Shown: piece by piece, positions 22,051 to 33,813 of the stretch | How the letters are laid out: every line of letters starts with the position of its first letter | How positions within the stretch are numbered: position 1 is the first letter of the stretch | Assembly: GCA_035651815.1 (NCBI GenBank) | Contig: DASRFB010000071.1 | Coordinates: 1 to 64,000 of the forward strand | Length of the DNA: 64,000 nt | Reading direction: 5' to 3' | Origin: VBDM01 sp035651815 | GTDB lineage: Bacteria; Pseudomonadota; Gammaproteobacteria; Burkholderiales; SG8-39 | Position numbers and translations under genes: made by a program | The notes under the pieces: model-generated | The model's input: the letters and a program-made list of their open reading frames with translations, nothing else | Databases searched by the model: none | What the model was told of the DNA's origin: nothing

Positions 22051-23195
22051 ATCCTGCAGCCGGACTGAGGCCGAAGAAATCCGTCGCCCTGTCGGGCGTG
22101 CCCGCCGGCAACACGGCGCTGTGCACCGTCGGCCGCACCGGGAACGACCTGCATTACCGCGGCTACGACATCCTCGACTTCGCCGACCGGGCCGAGTTCG
22201 AGGAGATCGCGTATCTGCTCGTGCACGAGAAGCTGCCGAGCGCCGCGGAGCTCGCCGGCTACAAGAAGAAGCTGAGGTCGCTGCGCGGGCTCCCGGGCCC
22301 GGTCAAGACGGTGCTCGAGCAGGTGCCCGGGTCCGCGCATCCCATGGACGTGATGCGCACGGCGGTCTCGGTGCTCGGCACCGTGCTCCCCGAGAAGGAG
22401 GATCACGACGTCGCGGGCGCGCGCGACATCGCGGACCGGCTGATGGCGTGCCTGGGCTCGGCCCTCCTCTACTGGCACCACTGGACCCGGAGCCGGAAGC
22501 GCATCGAGGTCGAGACCGACGACGACTCGATCGGCGGGCATTTCCTGCACCTGCTCCACGGAAGCGCGCCGTCGGCCGAGTGGGTGCGCGCGATGCACAC
22601 ATCGCTCATCCTGTACGCCGAGCACGAGTTCAACGCCTCGACCTTCACCTGCCGCGTGATCGCGGGGACGGGCTCGGACATCTACTCGGCGATCTGCGGC
22701 GGCATCGGCGCGCTGCGCGGGCCCAAGCACGGGGGCGCGAACGAAGTGGCCTTCGTCGAGCAGTCTCGCTACGCGAGTCCCGACGCGGCGGAAGCCGACG
22801 TCGTGCGCCGAATCCAGAACAAGGCGCTCGTGATCGGCTTCGGCCATCCCGTTTACACGGTCGCCGACCCGCGCAACGAGGTGATCAAGGCGGTCGCGAA
22901 GCGGCTGTCGAAGTCCGCCGGCGACACGAAGCTCTTCGACATCGCCGAGCGCATCGAGCAGGTGATGGCGCGCGAGAAGAAGATGTTCGCCAACCTCGAC
23001 TGGTACAGCGCGGTCTCGTATCACCGCATGGGCGTGCCGACGGCGATGTTCACGCCGATCTTCGTGATCTCGCGCACTTCCGGCTGGTCCGCGCATATCA
23101 TCGAGCAGCGGATCGACGGTAAAATCATCCGCCCGGGCGCGAACTACACCGGCCCAGAAGACCAGCGCTGGGTCCCGATCGAAGACCGCCGGTGA
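22047..23195 (+). CDS. prpC: 2-methylcitrate synthase
   Basis: A 382-residue citrate-synthase fold enzyme that joins propionyl-CoA and oxaloacetate. It has the short form, without the N-terminal extension of GltA. It begins with KKSVALSGVPAGNTALCTVG, typical of PrpC, and has the active-site AEHEFNASTFTCRVIAGTGSD, GFGHPVYTVADPR and NLDWYSAVSYH segments. It is translationally coupled to prpB. With gltA in the same window, both condensing enzymes are encoded close together. Confidence 0.94.
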   Translation: MNPAAGLRPKKSVALSGVPAGNTALCTVGRTGNDLHYRGYDILDFADRAEFEEIAYLLVHEKLPSAAELAGYKKKLRSLRGLPGPVKTVLEQVPGSAHPMDVMRTAVSVLGTVLPEKEDHDVAGARDIADRLMACLGSALLYWHHWTRSRKRIEVETDDDSIGGHFLHLLHGSAPSAEWVRAMHTSLILYAEHEFNASTFTCRVIAGTGSDIYSAICGGIGALRGPKHGGANEVAFVEQSRYASPDAAEADVVRRIQNKALVIGFGHPVYTVADPRNEVIKAVAKRLSKSAGDTKLFDIAERIEQVMAREKKMFANLDWYSAVSYHRMGVPTAMFTPIFVISRTSGWSAHIIEQRIDGKIIRPGANYTGPEDQRWVPIEDRR

Positions 23196-23212
23196 TCCCA
23201 AGGGAGAAGGCC

Positions 23213-23728
23213 ATGACGAGATTCAAGCTTGCGTGCCTCGCGGCGCTCGGCGTCGCCGGCGGCGCGCTCGCCGCGCCCGCCGACATCGCCGGCACGTGGG
23301 AATGCCGGCAGCCCGGCGTCAACTACGGGAACAAGCCGCCCATCCTCTACTTCACCGACGCGCCGGGCGGCGGCGCGACGGAGGTGACGGTCGAGGTCGA
23401 CGGCTTCTCGCGCGAGGTCTACGGCCGCGCCGAGCTCGCGCAGGACCCGGACGGCTGGCTGAAGGTGAAGCCGGCGAAAGGCCAGGAGTTCAGCGTCAAG
23501 CCCGAGGCCGGCGCCCGGCAGCGCACGGCGGCCATGGCGCTGCGCTGGCCCGAGGCGAAGGCGGAGTACCGATGCCTGCGCCTGCCTTCCCCGGCGAGCC
23601 GCCCCGTGACCGAGTCCTCGCCCGGCGCCGCGAACCCGCCGGGAACGCTCGCCGTGCCGCCCTCGGGCGCGGCGCCGCAGGAACCCGCCCCGAACGCCGC
23701 GCCGCAGGAGCCCGAGAAGAAGCAATAA
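23213..23728 (+). CDS. Small exported protein of unknown function in the prp operon
   Basis: A 171-residue protein with a clear Sec signal peptide (residues 1-21, cleavage near AAPA). The mature part holds one Cys pair (WECRQPG and YRCLRLP) that could form a disulfide, then a Pro/Ala/Glu-rich tail of about 45 residues ending in EPEKKQ. A GTG a few codons upstream is possible, but this ATG has GGGAGAAGG before it. It lies between prpC and prpD and would be made with them, although methylcitrate enzymes are cytoplasmic. No family is recognised. Pro-rich tail and small size suggest a periplasmic or envelope protein. Confidence 0.75.
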   Translation: MTRFKLACLAALGVAGGALAAPADIAGTWECRQPGVNYGNKPPILYFTDAPGGGATEVTVEVDGFSREVYGRAELAQDPDGWLKVKPAKGQEFSVKPEAGARQRTAAMALRWPEAKAEYRCLRLPSPASRPVTESSPGAANPPGTLAVPPSGAAPQEPAPNAAPQEPEKKQ

Positions 23729-23730
23729 GG

Positions 23731-25173
23731 ATGTCCGCTGCCCCATCGAATGTCCGGCCCAGGCCGGACAAGGTCCTCGTCGACATCGCCGACTACGTCA
23801 CCCGGCACGAGATCAAGAGCGCCGAGGCCTACGAGACGGCGCGCCTGTGCCTGATGGACACGCTGGGCTGCGGGCTCGAGGCGCTCGAGTACCCGGCGTG
23901 CACGAAGCTACTCGGCCCGCTCGTTCCCGGCACCGTGATCCCGAACGGCGCGCGCGTGCCGGGCACGCCCTATCAGCTCGACCCGGTCAACGCCGCGTTC
24001 AACATCGGCGCGATGATCCGCTGGCTCGATTTCAACGACACCTGGCTCGCGGCCGAATGGGGGCATCCGTCGGACAACCTCGGGGGCATCCTCGCGGTCG
24101 CCGACTGGCTCTCGCGCACCGCGGCCGCCGACCGGCGCGAGCCGCTCGTCGTGCGCGACGTGCTCACCGCGATGATCAAGGCGCACGAGATCCAGGGCGT
24201 GATCGCGCTCGAGAACAGCTTCAACCGCGTCGGCCTCGACCACGTGGTGCTGGTGAAGGTGGCCTCCACCGCGGTCGTCTCGAAGATGCTCGGCCTCGAG
24301 CGCGACCGGATCATCGACGCGGTCTCGAACGCCTGGATCGACGGCCAGAGCCTGCGCACCTACCGCCACGCGCCCAACACCGGCTCGCGCAAATCCTGGG
24401 CCGCGGGCGACGCCACCGCGCGCGCGGTGCGGCTCGCGCTGATGGTGCGCGCCGGCGAGATGGGCTACCCGTCGGCGCTGAGCGCGCGGACCTGGGGTTT
24501 CTACGACGTCCTGTTCAAGGGCAAGCCTTTCAAGTTCACGCGCAAGTACGGCTCCTACGTGATGGAGAACGTCCTCTTCAAGATCTCCTTCCCCGCGGAG
24601 TTCCACGCGCAGACCGCGGTGGAGGCGGCGATCGCGCTGCACCCGAAGGTGAAGGACCGGCTCTCCCAGGTGAAGAAGATCGAGATCGTCACCCACGAGT
24701 CGGCGATCCGGATCATCGACAAGAAAGGCCCGCTGCACAATCCGGCGGACCGGGACCATTGCCTCCAATACATGGTCGCCGTGGGGCTGCTCAAGGGCTC
24801 CTTGACCGCCGCCGACTACGAAGACGCTGTCGCACGAGACCCCCGCATCGACGCGCTGCGCGCGAAGATGGTCTGTGTCGAGAACAAGCGCTACTCGAAG
24901 GACTATCTCGATCCGAAGAAGCGCTCGATCGCGAACCAGATCCAGATCTTCTTCAGGGACGGCGGCGCGACGCCGAAGGTGGCGGTAGAATATCCGCTCG
25001 GTCACCGTCGCCGCCGCCGCGAAGGCATCCCGGCCCTGGAAGCGAAGTTCCGCGCCAACCTCGCGCGCCGTTTCCCCGAGGCCCGGCAGAAGCAGATCCT
25101 CGACCTGTGCCAGGACGCGAAGCGCCTCGAGGCGACGCCCGTCGATCAATTCGTCGATCTGTTCGTTAACTGA
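23731..25173 (+). CDS. prpD: 2-methylcitrate dehydratase (MmgE/PrpD family)
   Basis: A 480-residue MmgE/PrpD enzyme that dehydrates 2-methylcitrate to 2-methyl-cis-aconitate. The family opening (DKVLVDIADYVTRHEI, then ARLCLMDTLGCGLEAL), WLDFNDTWLAAEWGHPSDNLG, and the SFPAEFHAQTAVEAA active-site region are clear. It starts right after the small exported protein and is followed by acnA, which can hydrate the product to 2-methylisocitrate for PrpB. Confidence 0.94.
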   Translation: MSAAPSNVRPRPDKVLVDIADYVTRHEIKSAEAYETARLCLMDTLGCGLEALEYPACTKLLGPLVPGTVIPNGARVPGTPYQLDPVNAAFNIGAMIRWLDFNDTWLAAEWGHPSDNLGGILAVADWLSRTAAADRREPLVVRDVLTAMIKAHEIQGVIALENSFNRVGLDHVVLVKVASTAVVSKMLGLERDRIIDAVSNAWIDGQSLRTYRHAPNTGSRKSWAAGDATARAVRLALMVRAGEMGYPSALSARTWGFYDVLFKGKPFKFTRKYGSYVMENVLFKISFPAEFHAQTAVEAAIALHPKVKDRLSQVKKIEIVTHESAIRIIDKKGPLHNPADRDHCLQYMVAVGLLKGSLTAADYEDAVARDPRIDALRAKMVCVENKRYSKDYLDPKKRSIANQIQIFFRDGGATPKVAVEYPLGHRRRRREGIPALEAKFRANLARRFPEARQKQILDLCQDAKRLEATPVDQFVDLFVN

Positions 25174-25191
25174 ATCGTCACCGGACGCGCC

Positions 25192-27921
<2,730 letters not shown>

Positions 27922-27926
27922 GCCTT

Positions 27927-28008
27927 GTCATCCTGAGCGAAGCGAAGGATCTGCTTTTCGGTAAATCGAAAAGCAGATTCTTCGGGGCCTGCGGCCCCTC
28001 AGAATGAC
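27927..28008. repeat. Dispersed palindromic repeat, copy B
   Basis: An 82-base imperfect inverted repeat with the same arms as copy A (left TCCTGAGCGAAGCGAAGGA, right CAGATTCTTCG with CTCAGAATGAC), joined by an AT-rich CGGTAAATCG centre. The right arm has a local GGGGCC-TGC-GGCCCC change. It fills the gap between the convergent ends of acnA and the GalD-like gene, 5 and 2 bases from their stops, and could act as a two-way terminator. Confidence 0.85.
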
Positions 28009-28010
28009 AT

Positions 28011-29093
28011 TCAGGTGAACAGCGCCTCGGGGACGAGCACGCTGCCTTCGAAGATGCGGCGCGCAGTGCGCACCAGCGCGGCGCGCTTCACGTTGCGCGT
28101 CCCGCCCTTGTCCTCGACCTCGAGGTCGACCTCGATGGCGCCGGCCGGGTGCTCGATGCGCAGCACGCCGCCGCGGAAGTCCGCCGGGCGCACGCAGCGG
28201 CTGGCGACCGAGCCGGGCAGCGCGCACGCCGTCCCGACCGCGAGCGCGCCGGTGACCGCGTGCGCCTTGTGGCAGGCGTGCGGCGTGAAGTAGCGCGAGC
28301 GCACGCCGTCGCCCGAGGACGGCGAGGAGATCAGCACCGGCTTCGGCACCACGAGCCGAGACACGTCGCCCAGCCCCATGCGGCGCCCGGCCTCGAGCCG
28401 GATCGACTCGATCCGCTTCATCATGTCGCGGTCGGCGTCGAGCGCCTCGGCGGTCTCGCCGCCCGTCTTGCCGAAGGCCTCGGCGGCCATGATCGCGACC
28501 GGCATCGCCATGTCGACGCAGCTGACCTCGACGCCCTGGATGCGGTCGGTCGGCTCGCCCGTCGGCAGCAGCTTGCCGGTGACGGCGCCGTAGGCGTCGA
28601 GGAAGGTCAGCCTGATCGGGGCCGCGGCCTCGGCGACGCCGTCGATCCGCGTCTCGCCCTCGTATTCGACCGAGCCGCCCGGGGTCTGGATCACCGCCTC
28701 GATCAGCGTCTCGGTGTTGACGTTGTAGATGCGCACGAGCGTCTCGCGCTGCCCGGGCTTCACCAGCCCCGACTCGATCGCGAACGGCCCGACGCCGGCG
28801 AGCATGTTGCCGCAGTTGGGCTTGGTGTCGACGAACGCCTCGTCGATCGAGACCTGCGCGAACAGGTAGTCGACGTCGGCGCCGGAATGCTTCGACCGGC
28901 TCACGATGGCGACCTTGCTCGTGAGCGTGTTCGCGCCTCCCAGGCCGTCGACCTGGAGCGGGTGCGGCGAGCCCATGACCCGCAGCAGCACCTGGTCGCG
29001 GCGCTCGGGGTCCTCGGGCAGGTCGGAGGCGAGGAAGTAAGGCCCCCGCGAGGTGCCGCCACGCATCAGGACGCAGGGAATTTTTCGTTGCAT
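28011..29093 (-). CDS. PrpF/GalD-family isomerase (likely 4-oxalomesaconate tautomerase)
   Basis: A 360-residue member of the PrpF (DUF453, diaminopimelate-epimerase-like) family. The N-terminus RKIPCVLMRGGTSRGPYFLASDLP-like text, shown in part as IPCVLMRGGTSRGPYF, and the DTKPNCGNMLAGVGPFAIE segment with its catalytic Cys are characteristic. The IPCxLMRGGTS form is closer to GalD/LigU tautomerases of gallate and protocatechuate 4,5-cleavage than to PrpF, and no acnD is present. The start chosen matches the family; an in-frame TTG at 29129 would add 12 residues. It converges on acnA across repeat copy B. Confidence 0.75.
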   Translation of the reverse strand: MQRKIPCVLMRGGTSRGPYFLASDLPEDPERRDQVLLRVMGSPHPLQVDGLGGANTLTSKVAIVSRSKHSGADVDYLFAQVSIDEAFVDTKPNCGNMLAGVGPFAIESGLVKPGQRETLVRIYNVNTETLIEAVIQTPGGSVEYEGETRIDGVAEAAAPIRLTFLDAYGAVTGKLLPTGEPTDRIQGVEVSCVDMAMPVAIMAAEAFGKTGGETAEALDADRDMMKRIESIRLEAGRRMGLGDVSRLVVPKPVLISSPSSGDGVRSRYFTPHACHKAHAVTGALAVGTACALPGSVASRCVRPADFRGGVLRIEHPAGAIEVDLEVEDKGGTRNVKRAALVRTARRIFEGSVLVPEALFT

Positions 29094-29146
29094 CCGGTGT
29101 TTATACATCCGGGGGAAGATTTTCCACAACGCGTAGTCTAAACTTT

Positions 29147-29656
29147 ATGACTATGAGCATCCTGCGCATTTCCACCGCCGCGGCCCTGGCCGCGATGATC
29201 GCCGGCTGCGCCGGCTACGGCTCGATCGCCCCGGGGACCGGCGCCGACCAGGTCCGCGCCCGGATGGGGACGCCCGCCGAGGTCTGGAAGAACGGCGACG
29301 GCACCGAGACCTGGGAGTACCCCACCAGCCCGAACGGCTGGTACACCTACATGGTGGACCTGGGGCCCGACCATGCCGTGCGCGACGTGCACCAGGTGCT
29401 CGACGACCCGTACTTCGCCAAGATCCAGCCCGGCCAGTCGCGCGACCAGGTGCGCCGCGTGCTCGGCGCGCCCAAGGACGTCGCCCAGTACCGCGGGAAG
29501 AACGAGGAGGTATGGTCCTGGCGCTACAAGGAGGCGAACAACTGGTACAAGCTGTTCAACGTCGCCTTCGACGCGTCGAGCGGCACGGTGCTGCGCACTT
29601 TCCGCCTGGACGACCCCTACATGTACGACAAGGGCGGCCGCGGCAAGGGCGGCTGA
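29147..29656 (+). CDS. Outer-membrane-type lipoprotein with BamE/SmpA-like repeats
   Basis: A 169-residue lipoprotein: a short signal ends in the lipobox MIAGC (Cys at about 21). The mature part has two similar units, each with a helix (GADQVRARMGTPAEVW and QSRDQVRRVLGAPKDV) followed by WxY or WSWRY strands, the pattern of SmpA/OmlA/BamE domains. It may help outer-membrane assembly or bind an envelope partner. It lies divergent from the GalD-like gene and converges with the carboxymuconolactone decarboxylase-like gene. An internal ATG two codons in is equally possible as start. Confidence 0.8.
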   Translation: MTMSILRISTAAALAAMIAGCAGYGSIAPGTGADQVRARMGTPAEVWKNGDGTETWEYPTSPNGWYTYMVDLGPDHAVRDVHQVLDDPYFAKIQPGQSRDQVRRVLGAPKDVAQYRGKNEEVWSWRYKEANNWYKLFNVAFDASSGTVLRTFRLDDPYMYDKGGRGKGG

Positions 29657-29670
29657 CCCGGGCGCGCCGC

Positions 29671-30054
29671 TCAGGCGCGCTTCTCGCCTTCGGCGAAGGC
29701 CTCGCGCGCGAGGCGGAACGCCTCCACCCCGGCCGGGGCGCCGCAGTAGATCGCGACCTGGAGCAGCACCTCGCGGATCTCGTCCTTGGTGCAGCCGTTC
29801 TTCAGCGCGCCGCGCACGTGGGTCTTGAACTCGGTCGGGCGGTTGAGCGCCGACAGCATCGCCAGGTTGAGCAGGCTGCGGGTCTTGCGCGGAAGCTGCG
29901 GCCGCGCCCAGACGGCGCCCCAGCAGTACTCGGTGAGCAGGTCCTGCAGCGGCCGGTTGAAGTCGTCCGCGGTCGCGAGCTGGCGCTCGACGTAATCCGA
30001 GCCCAGCACTTCCCTGCGCACCGCCAGGCCCTTGTCGTAGTTCTCCTTCGACAT
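29671..30054 (-). CDS. Carboxymuconolactone decarboxylase-like protein
   Basis: A 127-residue AhpD/CMD-fold protein. Its sequence (RREVLGSDYVER, WARPQLPRKTRSLLNLAML and EIREVLLQVAIYCGAPAGVEAFR) fits PcaC-type 4-carboxymuconolactone decarboxylases in length and motifs, and lacks the CxxC of the peroxidase branch. It ends a seven-gene minus-strand catabolic run, 25 bases after the FAH-family gene. PcaC acts in protocatechuate ortho-cleavage; no other pca gene is nearby, so a different ring-fission product is likely. Confidence 0.85.
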   Translation of the reverse strand: MSKENYDKGLAVRREVLGSDYVERQLATADDFNRPLQDLLTEYCWGAVWARPQLPRKTRSLLNLAMLSALNRPTEFKTHVRGALKNGCTKDEIREVLLQVAIYCGAPAGVEAFRLAREAFAEGEKRA

Positions 30055-30079
30055 TTCGCGTCTCCGTGTGATTGCAGCG

Positions 30080-31030
30080 TTACGCCATCGTGTGGGTCAT
30101 CTCGCCGATGTCCTCGATCCACAGCTTCACCGAGTCGCCGGCATTGAGGAAGCGCTTGCGCGGCATGCCGACGCCCGCCGGCGTGCCGGTGAGGATCAGG
30201 TCGCCCGGATTGAGCGTCACGCGCGACGACAGCATCGCGATCTGCTCCGCGGTGGTGAAGATCATCTTGCTCGTGTGCGAATCCTGCATCAGCTCGCCAT
30301 TGACCCAGAGCTTGAGCCCGAGGTTCTGCGGATCGGCAATGTCGCCCGCCGGCGTGATCCACGGTCCGAGCGGGCACGAGCCGTCGAAGGACTTGTGGCC
30401 GAGCCAGTCCATGTGGAACGGCGACGTCTCCGGCGTCTTGTCGCGGCGGCCGGCGTCGCGCGCCGAGAGATCGTCGGCGATGGTGTAGCCCGCGACGAAG
30501 TCGAGCGCCTTCTCGACCGGGACGTCCTTCGCCGTGCGGCCGATGACCGCGGCGAGCTCGACCTCCCAGTCCATCATCCGGCAGTACGGGGGGATTTTGA
30601 CCTTCGCCCCGGGTCCGACGATCGTGCTGCGCGAAGCCTTGATGAAGTGCCAGGGCTTCTCGCCGCGCTCCTTAGCCGTCGGACCGGGCTCGCGCCCGTG
30701 CGCGCGCGCCATCTCGATCATATGGTCGGTGTAGTTCGCGCCGGCGCAATAGATGTTGCCCGGGTGGAGCACCGGCGCGAGCAGCTTCACGCGCTTCGCC
30801 GGCACGCCCTTCGCGCGGCTCTTGCCCGCGATGATGCGCTCGGCCGCGAGCGCGAGGCCCGAGCGCGCCGTCCTCCAGTCCTGAAGGATCGCGAGCACGC
30901 TCGTATAGGCCGCGTTGCCGAGGATGGCGGCGGGATCGTAGACCTGCTCCTCGACCAGTATCCCGGCGCGGGCCTCGCGCCCGGACTGATAGCTCACCAG
31001 GCGGTAGCTCACGGCGGCCTCGGCGATCAT
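30080..31030 (-). CDS. Fumarylacetoacetate hydrolase family protein
   Basis: A 316-residue FAH-fold enzyme. The metal site is visible in MDWEVELAAVIG (two Glu) and the DDLSARD segment, with GNIYCAGANYTDH and the C-terminal LTGTPAGVGMPR as family marks. Family members hydrolyse or decarboxylate 2-oxo acids late in aromatic meta-cleavage or homogentisate routes. It overlaps the FMN reductase gene as ATGA and lies before the carboxymuconolactone-decarboxylase-like gene. The exact substrate is unknown. Confidence 0.87.
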   Translation of the reverse strand: MIAEAAVSYRLVSYQSGREARAGILVEEQVYDPAAILGNAAYTSVLAILQDWRTARSGLALAAERIIAGKSRAKGVPAKRVKLLAPVLHPGNIYCAGANYTDHMIEMARAHGREPGPTAKERGEKPWHFIKASRSTIVGPGAKVKIPPYCRMMDWEVELAAVIGRTAKDVPVEKALDFVAGYTIADDLSARDAGRRDKTPETSPFHMDWLGHKSFDGSCPLGPWITPAGDIADPQNLGLKLWVNGELMQDSHTSKMIFTTAEQIAMLSSRVTLNPGDLILTGTPAGVGMPRKRFLNAGDSVKLWIEDIGEMTHTMA

Positions 31031-31599
31031 GCGTACGCCCGCTTCACGCGGCCGATCCAGTCGCGGAACGCGGCCATCTGCTCGGTCATGATCTTGCGCG
31101 TCGGCTCGTCGAGCAGCCGGCCTTCCGCGTCGATCTTGTTCTGCGCCATGCCGATGAAGATCTCGGGCTTGCGCAGCCAGTGCACGCCCAGCCCGTCGAG
31201 GATGCGGCGCAGGTCGTACTGACCGCGCGCGCCGCCGAGCGGGCCCTGCGTGGCGCTGATCACCGCAGCCGGCTTGTCCTGGAAGGGCACCGTCGGCTTG
31301 AAGCGCGAGAGCCAGTCGATCAGGTTCTTGAGCGGCGCCGACACCGACCAGTTGTACTCGGGCGACGCGAACAGGAGCGCGTCGGCCGCGAGCACCTGGT
31401 CGCGCAGGCGCGTGACCGGCGCGGGAAAGCCCTTCTCCTGCACGTCGTGGTTGTAGAGCGGCAGGTCGCCGATGGTTGCGATCTCGAGCGCCATGCCCGC
31501 CGGCATGAGGCTGCCCGCGATCTTCAGCGCCATCAGGTTGTACGACTTGGCCCTGAGGCTTCCGCAGATGCCCAGGATCCTGTAGCTGAGGTCGGCCAT
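31027..31599 (-). CDS. NADPH-dependent FMN reductase
   Basis: A 190-residue flavodoxin-like protein. ICGSLRAKSYN binds the FMN phosphate, and FASPEYNWSVSAPLKNLIDW is the hallmark of the ChrR/ArsH-like quinone and FMN reductases. It lies 21 bases after the IorB-like gene and overlaps the FAH gene by 4 bases. It could supply reduced flavin or reduce quinone intermediates in this catabolic operon. Confidence 0.87.
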   Translation of the reverse strand: MADLSYRILGICGSLRAKSYNLMALKIAGSLMPAGMALEIATIGDLPLYNHDVQEKGFPAPVTRLRDQVLAADALLFASPEYNWSVSAPLKNLIDWLSRFKPTVPFQDKPAAVISATQGPLGGARGQYDLRRILDGLGVHWLRKPEIFIGMAQNKIDAEGRLLDEPTRKIMTEQMAAFRDWIGRVKRAYA

Positions 31600-31620
31600 G
31601 TTGTTCTCGTTCTCCTTGGG

Positions 31621-33813
31621 TTAAACCAGCGCCGCCTTGACCTTCTCGGGCGTGAACGGCACGTTGCGCAGGCGCGCGCCCGTCGCGTCGAAGATCGCGT
31701 TCGCCACCGCGGCCATGACCGGCGCCGCCGCCGGCTCGCCCGCGCCCAGCGACGGCTGGTCGGGGCGGTCGATCAGCGCGATGTCGATCTCCCGCGGCAG
31801 GTCCGAGAAGCGCAGGATCGGATAGCGCGCCCAGTCGAGGCTCGTGAGCTTCTTGGTGTCGAAGCGCACCTCCTCGAGCAGCGCGCGCGAGAGCGTCTGC
31901 ACGATGTTGCCTTCGATCTGGTTCTTCAGGCCGTCCGGGTTGACGATCTGGCCGCAGTCGTGCGCGACGGCGACGCGCTCGACGCGCACCTTGCCGCTCG
32001 CGCGCTCCACGTGCACCTGCATCGCCACCGCGGCGTAGCCGCTGTAGTTGTCGTAGTGCACGAAGGCGACGCCGCGTCCTTCGCCGCTCTTCGGACGGCG
32101 CGGCGCCGGCCGCGGCTCCCAGTTCGCGAGCTTCGCCACCGCCTCGAGCACCGCGATCGCGCGCTCGTCCTTCAGGTGCCGGATGCGGAACTCGATCGGG
32201 TCGGCCTTCGCGGCGGCCGCGAGCTCGTCGATGAACGACTCGTTGCCGAAGGTGTTCGCGGGCGATCCCAGGCCGCGCAGCGACGACACGCGCAGCACGG
32301 TCGATTGCAGCAAGTGCAGGCGCACGCGCGCGTTGGGGAAGACGTAGGTGGGCTTCGCGTTGCGGTCCGCGCCGTTCGGCGCGAGCTTATGCGGCTGCCC
32401 GAGCGCCGCGCCGGCGAGCACATTGCCCGCGGCCTGCCCCGACGGGCGCCCCGCGTGGCCGGGGCTCCACACCTGGTAGTCCCACGCCGCCACGTTGCCC
32501 TTCTCGTCCAGGGCGCCGCGCACGTCCATCACCATCGCGGCGCCTTTCGGCTCGTGGCCGTGCTCGTCGTTGCGCATCCATTGCACTCGCACCGGCTTGC
32601 CGACCGCCTGCGAGAGGACCGCCGCGTCGGCGGTGACGTCATCGGCGCCGTTGTGCCCGTAGCAGCCCGAGCCCTCGACCCAGATCAGGTGCACCTTCTC
32701 GGGCGCGAGCCCGAGCGTCTTCGCGACCGCGTCGCGCAGGTTGAACGAGCTCTGGGTCGGCGACCAGAGCGTCGCGCCGTCCGCGGTGACGCTCGCGACC
32801 GCGCACGAGGCGCCGATCGACGCGTGCATCTGGTGCGGCACGTAGTATTGCGCGTGGTGCGCCTTCGCCCGCTTGAGCGCCGAGTCGACGTCGCCGTTCG
32901 AGGCGACCGCGTGCTCGGTGCTCTTGGTGCCGCGCGTGAACGCGGGCATGTCCTTCATCGCCGGCAGGGCGATCGCCTGCTTCCACTGGATCTTCAGGGC
33001 GCGCGCGGCCTTGATCGCCTGCTCCTCGCGGTCGGCGACGACGCCCACGAAGTTGCGCTTCGCGACGACGCGGACGTTGCCCGGCAGCTTCTTCGCCGCG
33101 CGCTCGTCGACCTTCTCGACGACGAAGTCGGGCGCGGGCGGCCGCACCATGCGTCCGTGCAGCATCCCCGGGACGCGCACGTTCTGCACGTACTGGTGCG
33201 TCCCGTAGACCTTCGCCGGCAGCTCGACGCGCGGGATCGGCTTGCCGATCACCTTGAGCTCGGCGGGCGATTTGGGCTTCGCCTTGCCGCTCATCGCGTG
33301 GTCGAACTTCTTGCCGCCGACCAGCTCGGCGTACGACACGCTCTTTCCGCCGGGCGCCGACACCACGGCGTCCTTCACCGTCAGGCGCTCGGCCGGCTGA
33401 TCGAGCTTCGCCGACGCGAGCCCGAGCAGGGTCTGGCGCGCCTCGGCCGCCGCCTGGCGCAGCTGCGGGCCGGCGCGCATCATCGTCTGGCTGCCCACCG
33501 TCGGACCCTGGTTGGGACAGACGGCCGTGTCGCCCATCACCATGTGCACGCGCTCGAACGGGACGTCGAGCTCGTCGGCGACGAGCTGCGCGAGCGCGGT
33601 CTGCACGCCGGTGCCCAGCTCGACCTTGCCCGTGTAGACCGTCACAGTGCCGTCGCCGCCGACGGCGAGCCAGGCGTCGAGCTGCTGCAGCCTGGGGTTG
33701 GGCTGCTGCGCCCGCGCCGGAGCCGGGGCCTGGGCCGGGGCGTCGAGGGGGATCGAGAACGACACGACGAGCGCGCCGGCGCTCCTCAGGAACTCGCGGC
33801 GGTCCATCTTCAT
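31621..33813 (-). CDS. Molybdopterin-binding large subunit, isoquinoline 1-oxidoreductase type
   Basis: A 730-residue xanthine-oxidase-family molybdenum hydroxylase subunit of the IorB type. It starts with a Tat signal (RREFLRSAG, residues 5-13), then the split molybdopterin domains with VELGTGVQTALAQ, GPTVGSQTMM, FGNESFIDELAAAA, and the C-terminal LGAGEPA with the catalytic Glu. The Tat signal means the folded holoenzyme acts in the periplasm, carrying IorA with it, and presumably passes electrons to a cytochrome not seen nearby. It overlaps the IorA gene as ATGA. The substrate, probably an N-heteroaromatic or aldehyde, is unknown. Confidence 0.9.
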   Translation of the reverse strand: MKMDRREFLRSAGALVVSFSIPLDAPAQAPAPARAQQPNPRLQQLDAWLAVGGDGTVTVYTGKVELGTGVQTALAQLVADELDVPFERVHMVMGDTAVCPNQGPTVGSQTMMRAGPQLRQAAAEARQTLLGLASAKLDQPAERLTVKDAVVSAPGGKSVSYAELVGGKKFDHAMSGKAKPKSPAELKVIGKPIPRVELPAKVYGTHQYVQNVRVPGMLHGRMVRPPAPDFVVEKVDERAAKKLPGNVRVVAKRNFVGVVADREEQAIKAARALKIQWKQAIALPAMKDMPAFTRGTKSTEHAVASNGDVDSALKRAKAHHAQYYVPHQMHASIGASCAVASVTADGATLWSPTQSSFNLRDAVAKTLGLAPEKVHLIWVEGSGCYGHNGADDVTADAAVLSQAVGKPVRVQWMRNDEHGHEPKGAAMVMDVRGALDEKGNVAAWDYQVWSPGHAGRPSGQAAGNVLAGAALGQPHKLAPNGADRNAKPTYVFPNARVRLHLLQSTVLRVSSLRGLGSPANTFGNESFIDELAAAAKADPIEFRIRHLKDERAIAVLEAVAKLANWEPRPAPRRPKSGEGRGVAFVHYDNYSGYAAVAMQVHVERASGKVRVERVAVAHDCGQIVNPDGLKNQIEGNIVQTLSRALLEEVRFDTKKLTSLDWARYPILRFSDLPREIDIALIDRPDQPSLGAGEPAAAPVMAAVANAIFDATGARLRNVPFTPEKVKAALV

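Noticed and set aside
28011..29093. Naming the isomerase gene prpF as part of the methylcitrate route
   Set aside because: No acnD is present, the gene is on the opposite strand from prpBCD, and its N-terminal motif fits GalD/LigU tautomerases better.
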